Shown here: in pieces, positions 1 to 4,751 of the stretch
Position numbering within the stretch: position 1 is the stretch's first letter
How the letters are laid out: the number at the start of each line of letters is the position of its first letter
Source: Candidatus Nitrosopumilus sp.
GTDB lineage: Archaea; Thermoproteota; Nitrososphaeria; Nitrososphaerales; Nitrosopumilaceae
Direction of reading: 5' to 3'
Length of the DNA stretch: 5,994 bases
Assembly: GCA_029941825.1 (NCBI GenBank)
Contig: JAPYTM010000056.1
Coordinates: 1 to 5,994 of the forward strand
The notes under the pieces: generated by a model
Told to the model about the DNA's origin: nothing
What the model saw: the letters and a program-made list of their open reading frames with translations, nothing else
Database searches by the model: none
Translations under genes and position numbers: made by a program

Positions 1-24
1 AAAATCTAAACTAAAATCAAAGTC

Positions 25-31
25 AAAAAAA
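25..31 (-). terminator. Oligo-T terminator candidate after birA
   Basis: A run of seven A on the + strand is a T7 tract on the minus strand, starting 5 nt past the birA stop codon. No hairpin precedes it. Archaeal RNA polymerase commonly terminates at oligo-T tracts, so this is the likely end of the birA transcript. T-rich sequence is common in this genome, so the call is moderate. Confidence 0.45.
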
Positions 32-35
32 TAAT

Positions 36-1043
36 TTATTTTGATACATGGGTGATGTCTCCTGCAATCACCCTGTGGGTTTTCTTATTTTCTAATATCA
101 CTAATGCCCCATCTTCATCAATTCTGATTGCTCTTCCTTTTATTTTTCCATTAATTGTATTTATTTCAATATTTTTTTCTATCGTGGATGATCTTTTTGT
201 CCATTCTGAAATTATTTTTTTTATTTGTTTCATGTTTAATAACTCATAAATTTTTTCTAATTCTACCAAAAATGTTTGAACCAATTGAACTGGTTTAATT
301 TTATTTTTTTGTTCATTAAGTGACACTACACCATAAAAATTTGGTGTATCCTTCATTATCTTTTCAATTTTTTTAACATCAACATCAAAATTTATTCCAA
401 CCCCTAAAACTAAACTTTCAATTTTATTTGATTCTAGTGATACATCAACAAGCATCCCTGCAAGTTTTTTACCTTTAATGGTTAAGTCATTTGGCCATTT
501 TAATTCTGGAGATATTTTAAATATTTTTTCTATTGCAATTGATAATGCTAAAGATGATGCAATTGGAAATAAAGTGGTAATCGAAATATCAAATTTTGGT
601 TGTAAAATTATTGAAAACCAAATTCCCCCTTTGGGTGATTCCCATCTTCTACCTGACCGTCCTTTCCCATCTGTTTGTTTTCCTGCAACTATTATGGTTC
701 CATCATTTTCATGATTATTTGCCATTTTCAGTGCTTGATTTTGTGTTGAATCTATTGAATCAAAAAAATATGCTCGTTGTCCAATACTTTTTGTTTTTAA
801 TTCGGTAGTTATTTCCCATGGTAAGAGTGTGGTTGAGTTTGAAATTAATTTATAGCCTAATTTCTGTTTTGACTCTACAATGTATCCCAACTCTTGAATT
901 TTTTTAATATGTTTCCATACTGCAACTCTACTAATCCTTAAAACATCACTCAAATCCTGACCTGATAGATACTCTGTATTGTGCGTTTGTAAAAATCTGA
1001 GTACCTTTACTAATCCTGGGCTATCAAAAGAGTTGTAAATCAA
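36..1043 (-). CDS. birA: Bifunctional biotin--[acetyl-CoA-carboxylase] ligase / biotin-responsive repressor BirA
   Basis: Activates biotin with ATP to biotinyl-5'-AMP and transfers it to the lysine of a biotin carboxyl carrier protein in the cytoplasm; in thaumarchaea the expected target is the acetyl-/propionyl-CoA carboxylase of carbon fixation. Residues about 11-66 form a winged helix-turn-helix (recognition helix near SRVAVWKHIKKIQELG, 38-53). The ligase core follows: DSIDST at 95-100, the biotinyl-AMP loop DGKGRSGRRW at 125-134, KWPNDL at 182-187 with the catalytic-type lysine, KKLAGMLVD at 192-200 and LGVGINFD at 213-220. Residues about 286-335 form the SH3-like C-terminal domain ending GDITHV. 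At 335 residues it has the full length of the HTH-containing class. The start is TTG, directly after an in-frame TAA; no ATG lies before residue 107, and a TATA box 28 nt upstream supports it. The HTH suggests it also represses biotin genes and possibly itself. Confidence 0.95.
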   Translation of the reverse strand: MIYNSFDSPGLVKVLRFLQTHNTEYLSGQDLSDVLRISRVAVWKHIKKIQELGYIVESKQKLGYKLISNSTTLLPWEITTELKTKSIGQRAYFFDSIDSTQNQALKMANNHENDGTIIVAGKQTDGKGRSGRRWESPKGGIWFSIILQPKFDISITTLFPIASSLALSIAIEKIFKISPELKWPNDLTIKGKKLAGMLVDVSLESNKIESLVLGVGINFDVDVKKIEKIMKDTPNFYGVVSLNEQKNKIKPVQLVQTFLVELEKIYELLNMKQIKKIISEWTKRSSTIEKNIEINTINGKIKGRAIRIDEDGALVILENKKTHRVIAGDITHVSK

Positions 1044-1063
1044 TTACAGTTTATTTTTATTTC

Positions 1064-1078
1064 GAGTATAAAATACTC
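1064..1078. promoter_or_regulatory. Inverted repeat over the birA TATA box (candidate operator)
   Basis: GAGTAT-AAA-ATACTC is a perfect 6-bp inverted repeat with a 3-nt spacer. It encloses the minus-strand TATA-like sequence TTTTATA (1068-1074), centred about 28 nt before the birA TTG start. A repressor bound here would block TBP, so autoregulation by the BirA HTH is an attractive inference. The repeat does not match the TTGTAAACC-type BirA box described for many prokaryotes. A second small dyad, TGTAA-N5-TTACA (1034-1048), lies over the start codon and resembles the TTGTAA half of that box more closely. Confidence 0.4.
1068..1074 (-). promoter_or_regulatory. TATA box of birA
   Basis: Read on the minus strand this is TTTTATA, centred about 28 nt upstream of the TTG start. 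That spacing suits an archaeal TBP site driving a leaderless transcript. It lies in the 44-nt gap between the winged-helix gene and birA, so birA need not depend on read-through. Confidence 0.55.
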
Positions 1079-1087
1079 ACTAGACCA

Positions 1088-1582
1088 CTATACATCAAAA
1101 TCCCATCCTCCTTCACCTGTATCTAAGATACCATTATTCCCCCCCTCTGGTATGTTTTCTATTGGGACATAATTTGACATTGCCATCCCAATCATACTGA
1201 ACATCATACTAAACATCATCATATCCATAACCCCAAAAAATATCATTGTAGGAAAGAATGATTTGTTATCATCCATACATTGCTTTAATTCTTCTTTATC
1301 TTTTGTTTTGTACAATATTGACATTTGATTCCATTTTGTTTGCAATTCATGAATTTGTTCATCAACCTTCTTTGATCCCCTATCTGTAACATTAATTTCA
1401 ATTTTATTTCCAAACAACCCTTTCTTTTCTATAACCTGAATGAGTTCATTGTTTTCCAATTTTTCTAACGTCTCATTCAATTCTTTATCTTTAATCTGCG
1501 TAATTTTTTTAATTCTTTCAAATTTGTTAATTCCATGCTTTATTGCTCCTAGTATTATGACTGTTTTTGGTTCTAAATTCAT
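1088..1582 (-). CDS. Winged-helix protein with a methionine-rich hydrophobic segment, function unknown
   Basis: A 164-residue protein I cannot assign to a named family. Residues about 5-70 look like a winged helix-turn-helix: helices around KTVIILGAIKHG and FERIKKITQI, then a helix ending at ENNELIQVIEKKG and a wing with INVTDRGSKKV, as in MarR/PadR-like or archaeal 'transcriptional regulator' folds. Residues 71-105 are a charged helix, possibly coiled. Residues about 109-138 are strongly hydrophobic with ten Met between 113 and 135 (DMMMFSMMFSM at 120-130). This could be a membrane-anchoring helix, an amphipathic dimerisation helix or a soft-metal (copper) site. The tail (139-164) is Gly- and acid-rich, ending GGWDFDV. 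ATG start, with a TATA-like box about 26 nt upstream. It is divergent from the CoA-binding gene and lies 44 nt upstream of birA. Regulator function is inferred from the fold only. Confidence 0.8.
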   Translation of the reverse strand: MNLEPKTVIILGAIKHGINKFERIKKITQIKDKELNETLEKLENNELIQVIEKKGLFGNKIEINVTDRGSKKVDEQIHELQTKWNQMSILYKTKDKEELKQCMDDNKSFFPTMIFFGVMDMMMFSMMFSMIGMAMSNYVPIENIPEGGNNGILDTGEGGWDFDV

Positions 1583-1603
1583 AATATTTTATTTTAATTA
1601 TGA

Positions 1604-1611
1604 TTAAAAAT
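1604..1611 (-). promoter_or_regulatory. TATA-like box for the winged-helix gene
   Basis: The minus-strand sequence TTTTTAAT is centred about 26 nt before the ATG at 1582, the position expected for a leaderless archaeal transcript. The surrounding region is very AT-rich, so alternative placements are possible. Confidence 0.4.
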
Positions 1612-1634
1612 TCTTTGTTTATGTATATTTTTAA

Positions 1635-1643
1635 AAATTATAT
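1635..1643 (+). promoter_or_regulatory. TATA-like box for the CoA-binding protein gene
   Basis: AAATTATAT is centred about 27 nt before the ATG at 1666. It falls inside the extra N-terminal stretch that would be coding if the ATG at 1600 were used, which argues for 1666 as the true start. An overlapping TTTTTAAAAA at 1628-1637 is a weaker alternative. Confidence 0.4.
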
Positions 1644-1665
1644 TCTATATCTTTTTGAACCATTT

Positions 1666-2076
1666 ATGGAACACGATGATCATACTGATGAAGAAATTCA
1701 TCAAATTCTTACACTGAAAAAAGTTGCAGTTATCGGGATGTCTAAAAACCCTTCAAAAGCTGCTCATTATGTGCCCAAATACCTTATTGATAATGGATTT
1801 GACATTATCCCTGTAAACCCAACAACTAACAAAATTTTAGATAAAACATGCTATGATTCTATTTCAGAAATAGATGAAGAAATTGAAATTATAGATATTT
1901 TTAGACCTTCAGAACAAGTTTTACAATTTGTTAAAGAAGCTATACAAAAAAAACCCAAAGTTATTTGGCTGCAAGAAGGAATACATAATTTTGAAGCAGA
2001 AGAATTAGCAAGAAAAGAAGGGATTATGGTTGTTTTTAACCGATGTATGTTAGCAGAACATAAGAGATTGTATTGA
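1666..2076 (+). CDS. CoA-binding domain protein (COG1832/YccU type)
   Basis: A 136-residue single-domain Rossmann protein of the CoA_binding family; members bind CoA or a related nucleotide, but the cellular role is not established. The domain is KKVAVIGMSKNPSKAAHYVP (18-37, glycine-rich loop after the first strand), GFDIIPVNPTT (44-54), EIIDIFRPSEQV (74-85), KVIWLQEGIHN (98-108) and the family's C-terminal signature NRCMLAEH (125-132; most relatives have D-R-C-M). Length matches the family. An in-frame ATG at 1600 would add 22 residues (MIKNSLFMYIFKNY...) that are outside the family and overlap the AT-rich promoter, so I chose 1666, where MEHDDHTDEE begins as in relatives. One base separates its stop from the next gene, so the two are probably one operon with coupled translation. 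Confidence 0.88.
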   Translation: MEHDDHTDEEIHQILTLKKVAVIGMSKNPSKAAHYVPKYLIDNGFDIIPVNPTTNKILDKTCYDSISEIDEEIEIIDIFRPSEQVLQFVKEAIQKKPKVIWLQEGIHNFEAEELARKEGIMVVFNRCMLAEHKRLY

Positions 2077-2077
2077 C

Positions 2078-2443
2078 ATGACAACATTTGAAAATTTTTA
2101 CCATGACCTACTTGAATTCATAAAAAAATATGAACAACAAAATATTCCTCTAAAAATTGAAAAAGATCTAGACAATGACATTATCAAAATCTTTGGAGAA
2201 AAAATCACATCTTTAGCAAGAGCAAAAAATGGTCTTAATGATGTAACTGAACTTGCATATGCTACAGCTGAACATCATCCTTATTGGGATTTATTGTATA
2301 ATTCTTCAGAAATTACTAATAGTATTTTAGATAAATGGCGAGATTCTTTAACTGCTGAGGATTTATCTGATATTGATTGGGCACTACAAAAACTAACTCA
2401 ATCACTTGAAAAAATTAAAACTAAAAACCCTTCTGATTTCTAG
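2078..2443 (+). CDS. Conserved-looking hypothetical protein, all-helical, function unknown
   Basis: I do not recognise a family for this 121-residue protein. It looks soluble and mostly helical, with no signal peptide or membrane segment. Residues 1-22 are an amphipathic helix (FENFYHDLLEFIKKYEQQ), 30-52 a mixed stretch with LARAKNGL, and 53-75 contains TAEHHPYWDLLY with two adjacent histidines and aromatics that could be a conserved surface. Residues 81-91 (NSILDKWRDSL) are nearly identical to residues 10-20 of the Nre protein in this window. Residues 92-115 form a final helix. The start ATG is one base after the upstream stop and there is no clear Shine-Dalgarno, so translation probably depends on the CoA-binding gene. 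The tight linkage suggests a shared process with that protein, but nothing in the sequence says which. Confidence 0.8.
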   Translation: MTTFENFYHDLLEFIKKYEQQNIPLKIEKDLDNDIIKIFGEKITSLARAKNGLNDVTELAYATAEHHPYWDLLYNSSEITNSILDKWRDSLTAEDLSDIDWALQKLTQSLEKIKTKNPSDF

Positions 2444-2450
2444 GCAGAGA

Positions 2451-2458
2451 TAAATATT
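2451..2458 (+). promoter_or_regulatory. TATA box for the GTPase gene
   Basis: TAAATATT is centred about 24 nt before the ATG at 2478, within the 34-nt gap after the previous gene. It suggests the GTPase has its own leaderless transcript in addition to possible read-through. Confidence 0.45.
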
Positions 2459-2477
2459 CTGAACTAGTAATTATCTT

Positions 2478-3713
2478 ATGCCAATCAAACTTGGATTAAT
2501 TGGTAAAACTAATACTGGAAAAACTACATTTTTTAATTCTGCAACGTTATCTTCTGAAGAAATTTCATCATATCCGTTTACAACTAAAACACCTGTATCT
2601 GGAGTAGCACATGCAATCACACTTTGTGTTCATCCTGAATTTAAAATACAAGACAATCCGAATAATTCAAAATGTATAGATGGGTGGCGATACATTCCAA
2701 TTGAATTAATTGATTTACCTGGATTGATAAAAGACGCCTGGAAAGGAAAAGGCCTTGGGAATCAATTTTTGTCTATTGCAGCACAATCTGATGCATTACT
2801 TCATGTTGTTGATGCATCTGGTGGTATTGATTCCACTGGAAAAATTACTAAAGTTGGAACTGGTGATCCTGTTTCTGATTTTGCAGATATTGAAGAAGAA
2901 TTAACCATGTGGTATCAGAAAATTTTAGAAGGAAATAGAGACAAAGTATCAAAATTAATCAAAAATGGATCAGATGTAATAGATACTATCACTGATCTAT
3001 ATCGTGGCATTGGTGTCAATAAAATACATGTTAAAGAAACTCTTTTGGCAACTAAACTTGAAGAAAAAAATTTTGATGATTTTGATATGGCAGATAGTAA
3101 AAAACTTGCATCATATCTAAGAAAAATTTCAAAACCTACACTTATTGTTGCAAACAAAATTGATGTTGAAGGTGCAGACAAAAATTTTGCTAGGTTACGA
3201 GAACGATATAATGATTCAATAGTAATTCCTGTTAGCGGTGATAGTGAGTTTAGTCTTAGACGTGCAGAACAAAAAGGATTGATAAAATATTCTCCTGGCT
3301 CTGAACAATTTGAAATTATTGAATCAGATAAACTAAATGAAAAACAAATACGTGCATTAGATTTTATCAAACAAGGAATTATGGGGGAGTATATGCGAAC
3401 AGGTGTTCAGTTTGCAATTAATGTGGCTGTTTTTAAATTACTAAAAATGAATTCTATTTACCCTGTTGCTGATGATGTAAAACTTGCTGATAAAAAGGGA
3501 CAAATATTACCTGATTTATTTTTATTAAAAGATGGAGCTACAATTAATGATCTTGCAAAAGAAATTCATTCTGACTTGACTAAGGGTCTTCTTTATGGTA
3601 AAGATTTGAGATACAATTTGAGATTACCTGTAGATTATCAGTTAAGGGATAGGGATGTTGTATCTTTAGTCAGCGCAGTAAAAAAACAACATCAGTCTAG
3701 AGAAGAAAAATAA
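2478..3713 (+). CDS. Obg/YchF-superfamily GTPase, archaeal Ygr210-like, with TGS domain
   Basis: A 411-residue translation-factor-class GTPase of the YchF/Ygr210 group, expected in the cytoplasm and probably ribosome- or RNA-associated. G1 is GKTNTGKT (9-16); G2/switch I is YPFTTKTP (32-39), where Obg-like proteins carry YPFTT; G3 is DLPG (79-82); G4 is NKID (226-229); G5 is probably VSGD (252-255). The canonical NKxD predicts GTP specificity, unlike bacterial YchF/OLA1, whose NxxE prefers ATP, so the common label 'redox-regulated ATPase YchF' would be misleading. Residues about 130-215 are the inserted helical region. Residues 290-325 form the linker conserved in the archaeal/fungal branch, and about 326-400 form the TGS domain (IYPVADD through DRDVVSLVSA). 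Full length; the ATG start lies three codons before the first strand (KLGLIGK). It converges on the BtuF-like gene with 7 bp between stops. Confidence 0.92.
   Translation: MPIKLGLIGKTNTGKTTFFNSATLSSEEISSYPFTTKTPVSGVAHAITLCVHPEFKIQDNPNNSKCIDGWRYIPIELIDLPGLIKDAWKGKGLGNQFLSIAAQSDALLHVVDASGGIDSTGKITKVGTGDPVSDFADIEEELTMWYQKILEGNRDKVSKLIKNGSDVIDTITDLYRGIGVNKIHVKETLLATKLEEKNFDDFDMADSKKLASYLRKISKPTLIVANKIDVEGADKNFARLRERYNDSIVIPVSGDSEFSLRRAEQKGLIKYSPGSEQFEIIESDKLNEKQIRALDFIKQGIMGEYMRTGVQFAINVAVFKLLKMNSIYPVADDVKLADKKGQILPDLFLLKDGATINDLAKEIHSDLTKGLLYGKDLRYNLRLPVDYQLRDRDVVSLVSAVKKQHQSREEK
3706..3710 (-). terminator. Short oligo-T tract after the BtuF-like gene
   Basis: On the minus strand a T5 tract in a TTATTTTTCTTCT context lies 11 nt past the BtuF-like stop, inside the last codons of the GTPase. 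If used, the two convergent transcripts overlap slightly. The tract is weak and other sites are possible. Confidence 0.25.
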
Positions 3714-3720
3714 CTATAAT

Positions 3721-4647
3721 TTAATAATTTGAGCCTAGTTTAACGTAAGAATTTTCTGGTATTGATATGTTTGAAAATATTTCTGGATGTATGATTTTTG
3801 CTAGAATCTCTATTCCATCAATTGTTCTAATACTTGGCTTGCTGAAAAATGAATTTGCATCTACTGCAAACACATTATTTTCCTTTACTGCTTGTAATTT
3901 ATTCCACTCTTTATCATTTTTCAAGAATTTTTCATATTCAATTTTTGTTCTTTTTACATCAAACCCACAAGGCATTAAAATTATGATTTCTGGTTGTACG
4001 TCTTCTATTTCATGTATTGTCATTTTTCGTGAATGCTCCCCTGTTTTACTGATTAAATTTACTCCTCCTGAAATTTCTATCATTTCTGGAACCCAATGAC
4101 CTGCTGTGAAAAAAGGATTAACCCATTCGATTGCTACAATTTTTGGTGTATTGTTTATTTTTTTACTTTTTATTTTTTCAATCCGTTTCTCTAACTCTTT
4201 TTTTAGATTTTTTCCTTTTTCTTCAACATTTATGATTTTTGAAAATTCTATAATACCTGCAAGTATTTCTTTAATGTTATGCGGATCCATTGAATAAATT
4301 TCAGGTTTTATTTCTAACATTTCTATTACTTGTTGTACTTGATTTGTATGTGCTGCACACACTTCACATGTATTTTGTGAAACGATAAGATTTGGATTTG
4401 CTTTTTTGATGTTTTCTTTATTTAAAATAAAAATATCTTTTCCGTCATTAATTAATTTACAAATGACGTCATCAATTTGTTTACTGTTTAATTTTTCTGA
4501 ATCCACTATTGTATCAATAACTTTAGGTTTGAATTTTGCCTCTTTCGGATATACACATTCGTGAGTTACACCTAAGAGCATATCTTGTGCATCTAATGCA
4601 TAAATTAACTCTGTTGCACTTGGTAAAAATGAAACAATTTTTTTCAA
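3721..4647 (-). CDS. BtuF-like (cobalamin/siderophore-type) ligand-binding protein lacking a signal peptide
   Basis: A 308-residue protein of the periplasmic-binding-protein-2 fold (PF01497) that usually delivers cobalamin or Fe-siderophores to an ABC importer. It begins at once with the first strand, KKIVSFLPSATELIYALDA (2-20), with no signal peptide, lipobox or membrane anchor, so it is predicted cytosolic. Other landmarks are GVTHECVYP (26-34), SQNTCEVCAAH (90-100), a charged linker helix (143-165), EWVNPFFTAGHWVPEMIEISGG (174-195), ILMPCGFD (223-230), and FSKPSIRTIDGIEILAKIIHP (268-288). This pattern fits the stand-alone 'cobalamin-binding protein' branch seen in many prokaryotes. No permease or ATPase gene is beside it. 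The start is TTG directly after an in-frame TAA; no ATG precedes residue 23, and a TTTAAAT box lies about 29 nt upstream. Binding of a corrinoid is inferred from the family, not shown. Confidence 0.88.
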   Translation of the reverse strand: MKKIVSFLPSATELIYALDAQDMLLGVTHECVYPKEAKFKPKVIDTIVDSEKLNSKQIDDVICKLINDGKDIFILNKENIKKANPNLIVSQNTCEVCAAHTNQVQQVIEMLEIKPEIYSMDPHNIKEILAGIIEFSKIINVEEKGKNLKKELEKRIEKIKSKKINNTPKIVAIEWVNPFFTAGHWVPEMIEISGGVNLISKTGEHSRKMTIHEIEDVQPEIIILMPCGFDVKRTKIEYEKFLKNDKEWNKLQAVKENNVFAVDANSFFSKPSIRTIDGIEILAKIIHPEIFSNISIPENSYVKLGSNY

Positions 4648-4672
4648 TTATTTTGTCTTGTATTGAATTGTG

Positions 4673-4680
4673 ATTTAAAT
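4673..4680 (-). promoter_or_regulatory. TATA box of the BtuF-like gene
   Basis: ATTTAAAT, a self-complementary match to the archaeal TATA consensus, is centred about 29 nt before the TTG start at 4647. It supports that start and a leaderless or near-leaderless transcript. Confidence 0.55.
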
Positions 4681-4713
4681 CTCATTAGCTGATCTTTCTT
4701 CAATGTTTTCTAT

Positions 4714-4741
4714 TAGGCAAGTTAATAGGCTTAATTTAGGC
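4714..4741. repeat. Three phased TAGGC direct repeats in the nre promoter region
   Basis: TAGGC occurs at 4714-4718, 4726-4730 and 4737-4741, spaced 12 and 11 nt start to start, about one helical turn. The copies are preceded by AT, AA and TT. They lie 11-38 nt before the nre ATG, overlapping where the core promoter should be. They could be a regulator binding array; chance is possible because the unit is only 5 bp. Confidence 0.4.
4721..4728 (+). promoter_or_regulatory. Weak TATA-like sequence for nre
   Basis: GTTAATAG is centred about 27 nt before the ATG at 4752. The match to the TATA consensus is poor, but it is the best at the right distance, and it sits between the first and second TAGGC repeats. 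Confidence 0.25.
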
Positions 4742-4751
4742 ACAAATTTTG

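Noticed and set aside
1..24. Possible 3' end of a convergent plus-strand gene (TAA at 7-9 or 12-14)
   Set aside because: Only two to four codons are visible, and AT-rich DNA gives such stops by chance.
1064..1078. Hairpin terminator for the winged-helix gene
   Set aside because: The 6-bp stem is AT-rich with a 3-nt loop and is not followed by a T tract on the minus strand; its position on the TATA box fits an operator better.
1600..1665. N-terminal extension of the CoA-binding protein (22 hydrophobic residues), possibly a signal anchor
   Set aside because: The stretch overlaps the promoter region and a TATA-like box at the right distance from the ATG at 1666. CoA-binding family members are cytosolic and start at the equivalent of MEHDDH, so translated AT-rich promoter DNA is the simpler explanation.
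2915..3370. Long antisense reading frame inside the GTPase gene
   Set aside because: It is a shadow of the well-supported GTPase frame, has a Ser/Leu-rich low-complexity translation and shows no family motif or promoter.
3767..4297. Plus-strand reading frames opposite the BtuF-like gene
   Set aside because: Their hydrophobic, Phe/Ile/Ser-rich translations are what the antisense of a Lys/Glu-rich gene produces; the minus-strand frame carries clear family motifs.
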